Source: JAJFFW01 sp039197915 (lineage in GTDB: Bacteria; Pseudomonadota; Alphaproteobacteria; Caulobacterales; Parvularculaceae). Taken from it: DNA of 13,793 bases. Below the pieces are notes generated by a model, which searched no databases, was not told the DNA's origin, and worked only from the letters and a program-made list of their open reading frames with translations. Shown piece after piece: positions 1-8,776 of this stretch. How positions within the stretch are numbered: position 1 is the stretch's first letter; each line of letters begins with the position of its first letter. The DNA is taken from assembly GCA_039197915.1 (NCBI GenBank), contig JBCCTV010000066.1, positions 1 to 13,793 on the forward strand, read 5' to 3'. Made by a program: the position numbers and the translations under genes.

Positions 1-29
1 CCGCGCATGGCCCTTTTTATGGCGCTGCC

Positions 30-2111
30 ATGCGCCCTTCGCTCTTGAACCCTCTGTTCGCGCAAACCACCGCCCTCAAAGGCGTTGGCCCTCGGCTTGC
101 GGCGTTGATCGAAAAGACGGCCGGGCCCGCAATCGTCGATCTCCTCTTCACGCTCCCCCAAGGGGTCGTCGATCGCAGCTTGCGCACATCGATCGCCGAG
201 GCGCCGTTAAGTTCAATCGTGACCATTGAAGTCGGCGTCGATAAACATGAGCCGCCGCCGGTGAAGTCGCAGCCTTACCGCGTTCTTGTTTCTGATGAGA
301 CCGGTTTTTTAACCTTGGTTTTTTTCCGTGCACGGCCTGACTACCTGCAAGGCGCGCTTCCGACAGGCAAGCAGCGAATCATTTCCGGTAAGGTCGAAGA
401 GTATCGCGGTGCGCGGCAAATGACGCACCCTGATTATATTGCGGACCCGCAAGAAAAAGACGCGCTACCCCTGTTTGAGCCGGTCTATCCTCTCACCGCC
501 GGGCTTACGCCTGCTGTCATGAGGAAAGCGGTTCGCGGTGCGCTGGAACGCGTGCCAAAACTGCCCGAGTGGCAGGACGCTAAGTGGCTTGAGAAACAAA
601 AATGGCCCTCATGGGCGGAGGCGCTTTCTCACGCGCATAACCCGACTGGCTCAAGAGAGCTCGGCGACCACACGCCCGCCCGGGCGCGCCTTGCCTATGA
701 TGAATTGCTTGCAAACCAGGCGGCCCTGCTTCTTATCCGACAGGCGTCGCAAAAGTCCGGCGGTCGGCCGATAAGAGGCGACGGCGCAATGCGCAAAGCA
801 GCGATGAGAGCGGCGGGCTTTTCTCTTACTGGGGCGCAGCAGAGCGCCTTAGACGAAATTCTCGCCGATATGGCGTCGCCTGACCGCATGGTCCGCCTCC
901 TCCAGGGCGATGTTGGATCCGGGAAAACCATTGTTGCGATGATCGCAATGCTGAACGCCGTTGAAGCTGGGTTTCAGGCGGCCATTATGGCTCCTACGGA
1001 CATACTTGCACGCCAACACGGCGCCTCCCTCACACCGCTTGCAGAAGCCGCTGGCGCAACCGTCGCGACTTTAACGGGACGCACCGGCGCCCAGGAACGC
1101 ACCGCCCTACTGCGTGGCTTGAAAGAAGGCTATATCGACATCCTCATCGGGACGCACGCCATCTTTCAGAACACGGTTGAATTTAAGAATCTCGGGTGCG
1201 TTGTCATTGATGAGCAACATCGCTTCGGCGTGCATCAGCGTATGGCGCTGGCCGATAAGGGCCCAAAACCTGATCTCTTAGTGATGACAGCGACGCCGAT
1301 CCCACGAACGCTGGCTTTAACAAACTATGGCGACATGGCGTTTAGTGCGATCAAAGAGAAACCGCCGGGACGCCAGCCAGTTGAAACCCGGATTATTCCA
1401 GCGGAACGGTTGGACGATGTGGTTGCTCGTATTCGAGCAGCGATAGATGAAGGCGCCCAAGCCTATTGGGTTTGCCCGCTCGTTGAGGAATCGGACGTAC
1501 TGCCCCTAACCGCTGCGCAAGAGCGTTTCGAAGCATTAAAGGCGCTATTCGACGATCGTGTTGGCCTCGTCCACGGCCGCATGAAAGGCGAAGAAAAAGA
1601 CGCCGTTATGCGAGCATTTCACGAGCAAGCAATCTCTATACTGATAGCAACTACCGTAATCGAGGTTGGCGTCAATGCGCCGAATGCGACGATTATTGTG
1701 ATCGAACATGCCGAACGCTTCGGCCTTGCTCAACTTCATCAATTGCGCGGTCGCGTCGGGCGCGGAGAAAAAGCAGCAAGCTGCGTTCTCCTTTACAAAG
1801 GTCCCCTTGGCGAAACAGCGAAAGCACGTCTGCAAATGATGCGCTCATCGGAAGACGGATTTCAAATTGCGGAGGAAGATTTGCGGCTGCGCGGCGCAGG
1901 GGATTTTCTGGGGTCTGCTCAATCCGGTTTCCCACGCTTTCGTTTGGCCGACGCCTCAGCCCATGGCGAACTCTTGGCGGCCGCGAGAGACGACGCCGCT
2001 TACCTGATTGAGCGCGATCCGAAATTGACAAGCGCACGCGGCGAAGCGCTACGCGTGCTTTTATATCTCTTCAAGCGCGACGACGCTGTACGCTTATTAT
2101 CCGCTGGCTGA
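30..2111 (+). CDS. recG: ATP-dependent DNA helicase RecG
   Basis: RecG is a monomeric double-strand DNA translocase that remodels stalled replication forks and branch-migrates Holliday junctions. The 693-residue product equals the E. coli length. The N-terminal wedge/OB-fold region (about 60-160) binds branched DNA and is followed by a superfamily 2 motor. Visible motifs are Walker A GDVGSGKT (293-300), the RecG-specific DEQH box (394-397) followed by RFGVHQR, motif III TATPIPRT (420-427), and motif VI RGRVGRG (573-579). The N-terminus MRPSLLNPLFA with the LKGVGPRLA helix-hairpin-like segment matches alphaproteobacterial RecG, which supports the ATG at 30. The frame stays open to the window edge, so a further upstream start cannot be excluded. 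No motif is damaged. Its 3' end overlaps the convergent DUF502 gene by 15 bp. Confidence 0.97.
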   Translation: MRPSLLNPLFAQTTALKGVGPRLAALIEKTAGPAIVDLLFTLPQGVVDRSLRTSIAEAPLSSIVTIEVGVDKHEPPPVKSQPYRVLVSDETGFLTLVFFRARPDYLQGALPTGKQRIISGKVEEYRGARQMTHPDYIADPQEKDALPLFEPVYPLTAGLTPAVMRKAVRGALERVPKLPEWQDAKWLEKQKWPSWAEALSHAHNPTGSRELGDHTPARARLAYDELLANQAALLLIRQASQKSGGRPIRGDGAMRKAAMRAAGFSLTGAQQSALDEILADMASPDRMVRLLQGDVGSGKTIVAMIAMLNAVEAGFQAAIMAPTDILARQHGASLTPLAEAAGATVATLTGRTGAQERTALLRGLKEGYIDILIGTHAIFQNTVEFKNLGCVVIDEQHRFGVHQRMALADKGPKPDLLVMTATPIPRTLALTNYGDMAFSAIKEKPPGRQPVETRIIPAERLDDVVARIRAAIDEGAQAYWVCPLVEESDVLPLTAAQERFEALKALFDDRVGLVHGRMKGEEKDAVMRAFHEQAISILIATTVIEVGVNAPNATIIVIEHAERFGLAQLHQLRGRVGRGEKAASCVLLYKGPLGETAKARLQMMRSSEDGFQIAEEDLRLRGAGDFLGSAQSGFPRFRLADASAHGELLAAARDDAAYLIERDPKLTSARGEALRVLLYLFKRDDAVRLLSAG

Positions 2112-2915
2112 CGTCTTACGTTGCGGGAAGAGCCGACGCTTTGGCTTTTCGTCCAGGTGAAGCGCTGCGACTTTCTCAAGCTGGGCGAGCGCTTCATTCG
2201 GGTCTTCATATTGCGGCGCGACGAGGCCAAGTGAAAATACGACCTTCGCTGCGTCTTCAACTGACATATCGAGGGTGCGCATCTCAGAGCGTGGCACAAA
2301 AATCAGAAATCCAGATGTGGGGTTTGGAACCGTTGGGATGAAAATCGCGGTCAAGCCATCCCCTTGGTCATCGAGCTTCACAGGAATTTCACCTTTCGCT
2401 GCGCCAACGACGAACGCCATGACCCACATTCCCTTGCGCGGATACTCAACCAGCGCCACCTCCTGGAAGGATCGGTCGGATTGCTGCAGCGCCGTTTCAA
2501 AAACATTCTTGAAAAACCGGTAGAGCGTGCGCACCACCGGCATGGAGTCGAGAATGTTTTCACCGGCGTTGATAAAAGCGCGACCGATAAAATTCTTCGC
2601 AAGCGCGCCAAGCACGACGAGCGCAAGGATCGCCATTAGGACGCCTACGCCCGGAATGACCTGCAAAATCCGGTCGATGTTCTCCGAGCCGATATCCGGC
2701 AACCAACGCTTAACGAACGTATCAAGTTTAGCCATTGGTCCGGTTACGAACCAATAGACCAGCGCCGCTGTAATGCCGATCGGCGCCGCCACGACAACGC
2801 CGGCGAGGAAACTTGAGCGCAGCGATCCCATCACGCTTTCACGCGGCGGTTTAATTATCCCGCTATCGCCTGTTTGTTTGCGCGCTGCGTCGTCTTTTGA
2901 ATTTTCATTCGTCAT
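2097..2915 (-). CDS. DUF502 family integral membrane protein
   Basis: This is a 272-residue protein of the DUF502 family, whose function is not established in bacteria. Two membrane segments are visible, about residues 36-58 and 86-106. They are followed by the amphipathic PVVRTLYRFFKNV segment (126-138) and a soluble beta-rich domain. The family hallmark near PTVPNPTSGF lies in the C-terminal half. The N-terminal 30 residues are charged and probably cytoplasmic, and the C-terminus is a basic tail (KPKRRLFPQRK). The start codon is the ATG complementary to 2913-2915, preceded only by a weak purine-rich stretch (CGAAAGCGAACGC). DUF502 genes commonly lie beside recG in alphaproteobacteria. Here the two converge and their last codons overlap, so antisense read-through is possible. 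Confidence 0.9.
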   Translation of the reverse strand: MTNENSKDDAARKQTGDSGIIKPPRESVMGSLRSSFLAGVVVAAPIGITAALVYWFVTGPMAKLDTFVKRWLPDIGSENIDRILQVIPGVGVLMAILALVVLGALAKNFIGRAFINAGENILDSMPVVRTLYRFFKNVFETALQQSDRSFQEVALVEYPRKGMWVMAFVVGAAKGEIPVKLDDQGDGLTAIFIPTVPNPTSGFLIFVPRSEMRTLDMSVEDAAKVVFSLGLVAPQYEDPNEALAQLEKVAALHLDEKPKRRLFPQRKTSASG

Positions 2916-2947
2916 GCGCGTTCGCTTTCGCCTACGCTGCTATTTTA

Positions 2948-2965
2948 TGGCGACTGTGATCGCCA
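2948..2965. promoter_or_regulatory. Inverted repeat TGGCGA-N6-TCGCCA upstream of DUF502
   Basis: Perfect 6-bp arms (2948-2953 and 2960-2965) flank CTGTGA, 33 bp upstream of the DUF502 start and in the gap between DUF502 and the DUF3089 gene. An overlapping weaker dyad, TGTG-N5-CACA (2955-2967), uses the same bases. A site of this size could be an operator for either gene or a small 5' leader hairpin of the DUF502 mRNA. I recognise no specific regulator. The rest of 2916-3146 shows no gene and no convincing -10/-35 pair. Confidence 0.3.
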
Positions 2966-3146
2966 CAACGTGAAGTCATGAGTGTTAACGTAAATTCGTC
3001 ACAAATTTCTCAATACCATGGTTTTCTCGCGGCCAAACGGTCCTTTCGGTAAGGTTCATCGCCCAATTTCGAATTTGCAATGGTTCGCCCAATCAGCGAA
3101 ACCAAATTTGCGAAGTAATGATCGGCGGGCAAATCCCGCGGCGAAT

Positions 3147-3154
3147 GAGGAAAG
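3147..3154 (+). promoter_or_regulatory. Shine-Dalgarno deciding the DUF3089 start
   Basis: The sequence GAGGAAAG ends just before ATG 3157. GAGG (3147-3150) is 6 nt from that ATG. The in-frame ATGs at 3118 and 3145 have no comparable motif upstream, so 3157 is the preferred start. Confidence 0.55.
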
Positions 3155-3156
3155 CT

Positions 3157-4455
3157 ATGCTGATTGGCGGAGGCGGCGAAGATGCGCGCGTTCTCACCGA
3201 TCTGGCGGCGGGTAACCGCCGCTCTCGTCAACTTGGGCGCATTTTTCCGGTAACGTCGCTTGGTTTGGCGACGATTGCATTTTTGATTGCCCTGGCGGGC
3301 GCTCTTTACGCCTTTCAGTCAAACATTGCGCGGTATTTGATCAATCCTCGCGCGCCCTTTCAGACCGTACCGCAACCGCCGGCGCCGGACTATCAAACCG
3401 ATGCGGCTTGGTTGCTCGCGCCCGCGCCGCGGGATGATGGCGCGGCCGCTAACCCAGCGGCGGAAAGCGATGCGCCCTCACCGCCTGCAATTTTTTATGT
3501 TCATTCAACAACCTACTTCTCGCGCGACGCCTGGAACAGCGCGCTGAACGCACCAAAAGCGAAGGCGCTCCTCGAAACAACGGCGGCGCCCAATCAAGCG
3601 GGTCCTTTCGCAACGGTCGGCGACCTGTTTGCCCCGCGCTATCGCCAAGCCACGGGATACGCCCTGTTCACCCACAAATATGACGGCGTCGCGGCGCAGA
3701 TGTTGGCGTTCGGCGATGTGGAACGCGCCTTTGACGCCTTTCTCGAGCGCGTCGGCAATGACGAAGCGCCGATTGTGCTGGTCGGCAACGGACAGGGCGG
3801 GCTTTATGTTTTGGGCCTGTTGCAGCGACGCTTTCCCGAAGGCTCCGAACTAGCCAACCGCCTCGCGGTCGCCTATGTGATCGATTACCCCGTACCCGGA
3901 TTGTTTTTTGAAGGCTCCGCTCCGGGGCTCTTAGTCTGCAAATCAATGGCGGATACGGGCTGCGTCGTTGCTTACGTGTCAGAGCCGGAAGGCGCGTCTG
4001 AAGATATTAAACGCGCAAGAACGCGGACCCTCGCCTGGGCGCCGGACGGCGCGCTTACGTCCGTTGCGAGCGGCGGAGCGACCTGCGTTAATCCGCTCGG
4101 ATGGACGATCGATGGCGCGTACCAACCTGCGACGCGACACCTTGGGGCTGCATCGGCGACCGGCCTCATGGTGACAGAAACGCCGCCGACGATCGCGAAG
4201 GCGATCGGTGCTGCCTGCGTTGACGGCGTCTTGATTGTAGACCGACCAGAACAGGACTTCTTGCGTCAACCGCGATGGTTCGGATCGCATTGGCGCCCGA
4301 AGGATTTCAATTTGTTTTACTTCGATTTGCGAAAAGACGCTGAACGGCGCGCCTCGGCGACCGCTGAGAGGCTTTTTGCTGAAGCGGGGGCGTTAGACCC
4401 CATCGGTTCGTCAATCGAGGTAGAGATTAGCCCGGTGAATAAAGTTCCAGACTAA
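3157..4455 (+). CDS. Membrane-anchored DUF3089 alpha/beta-hydrolase-like protein, probable pseudoenzyme
   Basis: The 432-residue product (445 if started at 3118) has one N-terminal membrane segment (about 33-53: LGLATIAFLIALAGALYAF), then a Pro/Ala-rich linker, then a DUF3089-type alpha/beta-hydrolase domain. Family landmarks are FYVHSTTY (113-120), the WNSALN segment after it, the strand-elbow IVLVGNGQGG (206-215) and the C-terminal SHWRPKDFNLFYFDLR with His378. In most DUF3089 proteins the elbow reads G-H-S-Q-G with Ser as nucleophile. Here it is G210-N-G212-Q-G, so the serine position is Gly. The His-bearing C-terminal motif is kept. The protein may therefore bind rather than hydrolyse a ligand, or use another residue. 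The domain presumably faces the periplasm (inference). galU follows 66 bp downstream with no terminator visible between them. Substrate unknown. Confidence 0.85.
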   Translation: MLIGGGGEDARVLTDLAAGNRRSRQLGRIFPVTSLGLATIAFLIALAGALYAFQSNIARYLINPRAPFQTVPQPPAPDYQTDAAWLLAPAPRDDGAAANPAAESDAPSPPAIFYVHSTTYFSRDAWNSALNAPKAKALLETTAAPNQAGPFATVGDLFAPRYRQATGYALFTHKYDGVAAQMLAFGDVERAFDAFLERVGNDEAPIVLVGNGQGGLYVLGLLQRRFPEGSELANRLAVAYVIDYPVPGLFFEGSAPGLLVCKSMADTGCVVAYVSEPEGASEDIKRARTRTLAWAPDGALTSVASGGATCVNPLGWTIDGAYQPATRHLGAASATGLMVTETPPTIAKAIGAACVDGVLIVDRPEQDFLRQPRWFGSHWRPKDFNLFYFDLRKDAERRASATAERLFAEAGALDPIGSSIEVEISPVNKVPD

Positions 4456-4521
4456 GGCTCCGGATTCAGGAGTGCGATACAGCTTCGATCGACGTCGACG
4501 ACGACTAGGAGAAATCAGAAT

Positions 4522-5388
4522 ATGAAGCCGATACGTTATGTTGTGATCCCGGTGGCTGGCCTTGGCACACGGGTCCTACCGGCCACAAAATCAATCCCCA
4601 AAGAACTTCTCCCGGTCGTTGATCGTCCACTCATCGACTATGTTGTAGAAGAAGCGCGCGAAGCGGGCGTCGAACACATCGTTCTGGTTACAGGCCGCGG
4701 TAAAACGGCGATCGAAGACTATTTTGACCATGCCTTTGAGCTTGAAGCGACGCTTGAGACGAAAAACAAAACCGCAATGCTTGAGCAATTGACATCAGCG
4801 ATCCCAAAAGCTGGGACGGTCTCTTACACGCGGCAGCAAGCGCCGCTCGGTTTGGGACACGCGGTCTGGTGCGCGCGCGATATTGTCGGCGACGAACCGT
4901 TCGCCGTGTCACTGCCCGATGAGATCGTCCCCTCGAAGCCAGGTTTCCTGAAACAGATGGTCGACGCCTATAATGAGGTCGGCGGTAATATGGTGGCGGT
5001 CGAAGAAGTGCCCGCGGAAGAGACGTCAAAATACGGCGTTATAGCACCAAAGGGGCGTCGGGGCTCGCTGATCGAAATGACGGGGATGGTCGAAAAACCT
5101 GCGCCGGAGGATGCGCCCTCAAACTTTCGGATCATCGGACGGTATGTGCTGCAGCCTGAGATTTTTTCGTTGCTTGAAAACCAAGAACGCGGCGCTGGCG
5201 GCGAAATTCAGCTCACCGATTCCATGAACAAACTAAATGCGCAGCAGACCTTTCACGCCTGCATTTGCGATGGCGTGATTCACGATTGCGGCTCTAAACG
5301 CGGGTGGTTACAGGCCAATATTGATCTCGGCTTACAGAACGCAGAATTCGGCGACGACCTCGCCGCGTACATCCGGAAACTCCAGTAG
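4522..5388 (+). CDS. galU: UTP--glucose-1-phosphate uridylyltransferase
   Basis: GalU makes UDP-glucose and pyrophosphate from UTP and glucose-1-phosphate, feeding polysaccharide and envelope sugar synthesis in the cytoplasm. The 288-residue length and sequence match bacterial GalU. The nucleotide-binding signature GLGTRVLPATKSIPKELLPV (13-32) is complete. LPDEIV places the metal-binding Asp at 133, VEKP places Lys at 192, and GEIQLTDSM (227-235) carries the conserved sugar-binding acid. A strong AGGAGA (4507-4512) lies 9 nt before ATG 4522, so the start is secure. The 66-bp gap to the DUF3089 gene upstream contains a 10-bp palindrome TCGACGTCGA (4489-4498) but no terminator, so cotranscription is plausible. 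No terminator is evident in the 125 bp downstream either. Confidence 0.96.
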   Translation: MKPIRYVVIPVAGLGTRVLPATKSIPKELLPVVDRPLIDYVVEEAREAGVEHIVLVTGRGKTAIEDYFDHAFELEATLETKNKTAMLEQLTSAIPKAGTVSYTRQQAPLGLGHAVWCARDIVGDEPFAVSLPDEIVPSKPGFLKQMVDAYNEVGGNMVAVEEVPAEETSKYGVIAPKGRRGSLIEMTGMVEKPAPEDAPSNFRIIGRYVLQPEIFSLLENQERGAGGEIQLTDSMNKLNAQQTFHACICDGVIHDCGSKRGWLQANIDLGLQNAEFGDDLAAYIRKLQ

Positions 5389-5501
5389 CCGCGTATTCTG
5401 CCCCTAAATGCAAAGAGTTCTGGCATAGACTTGCGATAGAACGCTTTATTGATTGACCATGGGCTGGGCGCCGTTGAGCGCTGACGCCAGGGATGCACCC
5501 C

Positions 5502-5506
5502 AAGGA
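5502..5506 (+). promoter_or_regulatory. Shine-Dalgarno supporting GTG start of the helicase
   Basis: AAGGA sits 7 nt before GTG 5514. The longer in-frame ATG at 5493 has only AGGG one base upstream, too close to serve. GTG 5514 (protein MTEAHSAS...) is therefore favoured. Confidence 0.5.
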
Positions 5507-5513
5507 ACCACCC

Positions 5514-8500
5514 GTGACGGAAGCTCATTCCGCCTCCAGCGATCTGTGGGCGCTCCTAGAACAACCGCTTGAGTTGTCGCCTCAGATCGCGATCGACGCG
5601 CCAGCGCCCTCCGCAATCCTTGGGCCCACCAATACTGGCAAAACGTACTTTGCAATTGAGCGCATGCTCTCCCACCGGTCCGGGATCATCGGACTACCGC
5701 TGCGGCTCCTCGCGCGCGAGGTCTACGATAAACTTGTTACGCGTTGCTCGCCTCGGGACGTCGCGCTGGTAACGGGCGAAGAGAAAATTATTCCGAAGTC
5801 GCCGCGTTATTTTGTGTCAACCGTTGAGGCGATGCCGCTTCAGCGTGAAGTGGATTTTCTGGCGATCGACGAGGTTCAGCTTGCGGCGGACCCGGAACGT
5901 GGGCGCATATTCACGAGCCGCGTGCTTCACGCCCGCGGTCGTAAAGAGACCCTTTTTCTCGGGTCTGAGACAATGCGGCCCATACTCGCGAAGCTCTTCC
6001 CCGGCATTACGTTCTCCGCACGCGAACGTTTTTCTGTACTCTCTTATGTTGGGGCCAAAAAAGTAACGAGACTTCCGCGCCGCACCGCAGTCGTCGCGTT
6101 TTCCGCCGATATGGTCTACGCGATCGCAGAGTTAATCCGGCGCCAACGCGGCGGCGCAGCCGTTGTCCTCGGCGCGCTTTCGCCACGTACACGGAACGCT
6201 CAAGCCGAGCTCTACCAATCGGGAGAAGTCGATTACCTCGTCGCCACGGATGCAATCGGCATGGGCCTCAATATGGACATCGACCATGTTGCGTTTGCGG
6301 CACGGCGGAAGTTCGACGGGCGAACTATGCGCCAGTTACGCCACGACGAACTCGCCCAAATTGCCGGGCGGGCGGGAAGGCACTTGCGGGACGGATCTTT
6401 CGGGGTCACAGCAGACTGCGAACCGTTTGACGATGAAGCGATTGAAGCCATTGAGAACCATCGCTTTGATCCGGCGAAGGGCTTGCAGTGGCGCTCGGAA
6501 AAAATCGACCTTTCATCTCTCCCTGCGCTGCAACGGTCCCTCGCCGCCCGCGCGCCCAGGGAAGAGCTCCACCGTTGCCGCCCTGACGATGACGAAGAAA
6601 CCTTGCAACGCCTGGCGTCCCAATCAGAGATCAGAGACCGGGCGAAGGGCGGCGCAGCCCTCGCTTTGCTCTGGCAAGTCTGCGCATTACCGGACTTTCG
6701 GAACGTCACGCCCGACGAGCACGCGCGGCTCGCGGGCGAAATCTTTGTGCAACTCATCGACGATGGGCGCATAAACGATACCTGGCTCGCCCCGAAGGTC
6801 GCCCACGTTGATCGCACCGACGGCGACATTGATACACTCTCGAACCGCCTCGCCCATGTGCGGACCTGGACCTACCTCTCGAACCGCTCCGGCTGGCTAG
6901 AAAACGCAGCCCATTGGCGCGATCGCACACGGGCCTTAGAAGACAGGCTGTCCGACGCCCTTCACGAAAAGCTCACGCAGCGCTTTGTGGATCGGCGAAC
7001 CTCTGTTTTATTGAAGAAGCTTAAGGATGACGCGCCTATTCTTGCAGGCGTAACCGACGATGGAGACGTGATCGTGGAAGGCCAGTTTGTTGGTCGATTG
7101 ATCGGGTTTGAATTCCTGATCGATCCGCGCGCCAAAGGCGCTGATGCAAAGCGCGTTCGCGCCGCCGCTGACCGCGCCCTTGCGCCGATGATCGCGGCCC
7201 GCGCCGCCGCCCTCGCGACGGCCCAGCCGGACGATCTATCTCTCACGCCAGAAGCAACGATCCGCTGGCGCTCATCAACGGTCGCAACCCTTACAAAAGG
7301 GCCCACCCCGCTTAGTCCGCGATTGGTTTTAAAGAATCCCGACGCCTTAACGCCGTCGATGCGCGGGAGGGTCGAGGACCGTTTGAAAGACTATCTCGCG
7401 CACCGGATTGAGGCATTGCTCGGTCCGCTGATTTTAATGGGTCAAGCCTCGGAATCCGGAGACGACGCCGTGCTTTCCGCAAATGCCCGCGGCGTTGCTT
7501 TTCGGGTGTTTGAGAATTTCGGGGCCATGTCTCGGGTGCATTTCGGCGAAGAGCTGAAGCAGCTCGGGCAGGACGAACGATCCAAATTACGCAAGCTCGG
7601 CCTTAGGTTTGGCGAATATACGTTGTTCACGCCGGCCCTCCTGAAGCCGGCGCCCGCGCGCATGCTGACACTGCTATGGGCGCTTTGGACGGACCGGAAA
7701 CCATCCGCCTTCGAACCGCCAAAAGCAGGGCTCGTCTCAGTCCCTGTGATCGAAGACTTGCCCCACGCTTATTACTACGCGTCCGGATATCGCCCGTCGG
7801 GCGTGCGCGCCGTTCGTGTCGACATGCTTGAAAGGCTCGCTGGGCAGATCCGCAGCGCCCGCAACGACGAGGGCAGTCGTGGCGCATTTGAAGCGTCATC
7901 ACAGATGATGTCTTTAGTAGGCTGTTCTGGCGATGATTTCGAAGCGATCTTAAAATCGCTCGGCTACAAAAAGCAGACAATAAAAAAACGCGTTCCAAAG
8001 AAACCGAGCGGGACGACGGAAGCACAGGATCAAACGCAACTGGGGGCCGCAGCAACCGCCGACCCGGAAGCGCAAAAAGATGCTGCCGAAACCAAGCAAA
8101 CGGGCGCGACGTCTTTCGCGGCTTCGCCTGAAGCACCAAAAACCGAGGACGGGGCTAGTACGGTAAGCGCCGAGCCTACGGTCCCAGCCATAACATCAGG
8201 CGAAGAGCCAGCGTCCGCTAGTGAAACGGCGCTAGCCGAAAGCCCTGAACCAATGTCGGCTGCAACGGACGTATCGGCAACGATGGCCACATCAAGCCCG
8301 GCCAACGCCAACACCGATAATGAGGGAGACGCTGCGGCGCCGACGGCGGCAGAAATAGAAGCCATTTCTGATGGCGAACCATCAACCGCACCACAAGGGT
8401 CGCCGGAACCGTCCGCGCAACCTGCGAACGGCGTCGCCCAAGCGCCAGCAGACGATGCAGAAGCCGAAGAAATAGAAGTGGTTATCTGGCGGTTTTCACC

Positions 8501-8774
8501 GAGACGCCCACCTGCTCGCGGCAACGCCAGCGACAACAAACAATCTCGCCGCCAGCGTGACGCGAATGGCGCTAAGCCCGACAGAGCGAAAAAAGCCGCA
8601 CGCAGCGGCAATAAAGACGGACGCCGCGGCCCACATAAAGGCAAGAAAGAGGGCTATCCGAAAAAAGGAGCCGAAGGTCATGCGCCGCGGCACCGTAAAA
8701 CGGCGGATCCGGATTCTCCCTTCGCTGTACTCGCGGATTTAAAGTCGTCGCTCGCGAATTCACCTGAGGACTAG
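5514..8774 (+). CDS. Suv3-like DExH-box RNA helicase with long low-complexity C-terminal tail
   Basis: The 1086-residue protein belongs to the Suv3/MRH4-like superfamily 2 helicases typical of alphaproteobacteria, relatives of the mitochondrial degradosome helicase Suv3. Motor motifs are Walker A GPTNTGKT (37-44), GLPLRLLAREV (motif Ia region), DEVQ box (119-122), GMGLNMD (249-255) and QIAGRAGR (282-289). The core ends near 420. A middle region to about 815 holds the Suv3-C-like and alpha-helical parts. From about 820 the sequence becomes low-complexity: an acidic Ala/Glu/Thr/Ser stretch (about 835-985), a short conserved-looking VIWRFSPRR (990-998), a Lys/Arg/Gly-rich stretch to about 1060, and a terminal DPDSPFAVLADLK (1065-1077). 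That end motif recurs in alphaproteobacterial homologues, so the tail is a genuine terminus. RNA substrate and partners are unknown here. The S4 gene follows immediately. The ATG at 5493 is the alternative start. Confidence 0.9.
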   Translation: MTEAHSASSDLWALLEQPLELSPQIAIDAPAPSAILGPTNTGKTYFAIERMLSHRSGIIGLPLRLLAREVYDKLVTRCSPRDVALVTGEEKIIPKSPRYFVSTVEAMPLQREVDFLAIDEVQLAADPERGRIFTSRVLHARGRKETLFLGSETMRPILAKLFPGITFSARERFSVLSYVGAKKVTRLPRRTAVVAFSADMVYAIAELIRRQRGGAAVVLGALSPRTRNAQAELYQSGEVDYLVATDAIGMGLNMDIDHVAFAARRKFDGRTMRQLRHDELAQIAGRAGRHLRDGSFGVTADCEPFDDEAIEAIENHRFDPAKGLQWRSEKIDLSSLPALQRSLAARAPREELHRCRPDDDEETLQRLASQSEIRDRAKGGAALALLWQVCALPDFRNVTPDEHARLAGEIFVQLIDDGRINDTWLAPKVAHVDRTDGDIDTLSNRLAHVRTWTYLSNRSGWLENAAHWRDRTRALEDRLSDALHEKLTQRFVDRRTSVLLKKLKDDAPILAGVTDDGDVIVEGQFVGRLIGFEFLIDPRAKGADAKRVRAAADRALAPMIAARAAALATAQPDDLSLTPEATIRWRSSTVATLTKGPTPLSPRLVLKNPDALTPSMRGRVEDRLKDYLAHRIEALLGPLILMGQASESGDDAVLSANARGVAFRVFENFGAMSRVHFGEELKQLGQDERSKLRKLGLRFGEYTLFTPALLKPAPARMLTLLWALWTDRKPSAFEPPKAGLVSVPVIEDLPHAYYYASGYRPSGVRAVRVDMLERLAGQIRSARNDEGSRGAFEASSQMMSLVGCSGDDFEAILKSLGYKKQTIKKRVPKKPSGTTEAQDQTQLGAAATADPEAQKDAAETKQTGATSFAASPEAPKTEDGASTVSAEPTVPAITSGEEPASASETALAESPEPMSAATDVSATMATSSPANANTDNEGDAAAPTAAEIEAISDGEPSTAPQGSPEPSAQPANGVAQAPADDAEAEEIEVVIWRFSPRRPPARGNASDNKQSRRQRDANGAKPDRAKKAARSGNKDGRRGPHKGKKEGYPKKGAEGHAPRHRKTADPDSPFAVLADLKSSLANSPED
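8766..8770 (+). promoter_or_regulatory. Shine-Dalgarno for the S4 gene inside the helicase 3' end
   Basis: GAGGA overlaps the last helicase codons and lies 6 nt before ATC 8777, the proposed start of the S4 protein. The helicase stop (8772-8774) falls in the spacer, so translation would be coupled. A second candidate, AAAGG (8795-8799), lies 4 nt before CTG 8804. Confidence 0.4.
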
Positions 8775-8776
8775 AT

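Noticed and set aside
2975..3000. Possible CtrA-type site around GTTAACGTAAATTC
   Set aside because: The second TTAA half-site at the required 7-nt spacing is missing.
6163..6829. Long overlapping frames on both strands within the helicase (about 200 residues each)
   Set aside because: They overlap the motor motifs of the helicase and have Arg/Ser/Pro-rich shadow composition. The helicase frame explains the region.
8030..8644. 204-residue minus-strand open frame inside the helicase tail
   Set aside because: It is antisense to the low-complexity Ala/Glu/Thr-rich tail. Its Ala/Ser/Gly repetition mirrors that composition, and no Shine-Dalgarno or family resemblance is seen.
8766..8776. Programmed -1 frameshift joining the helicase to the S4 protein
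   Set aside because: The S4 frame overlaps the helicase frame only between 8768 and 8774, and no slippery heptamer is present there. An unusual start codon explains the data more simply.
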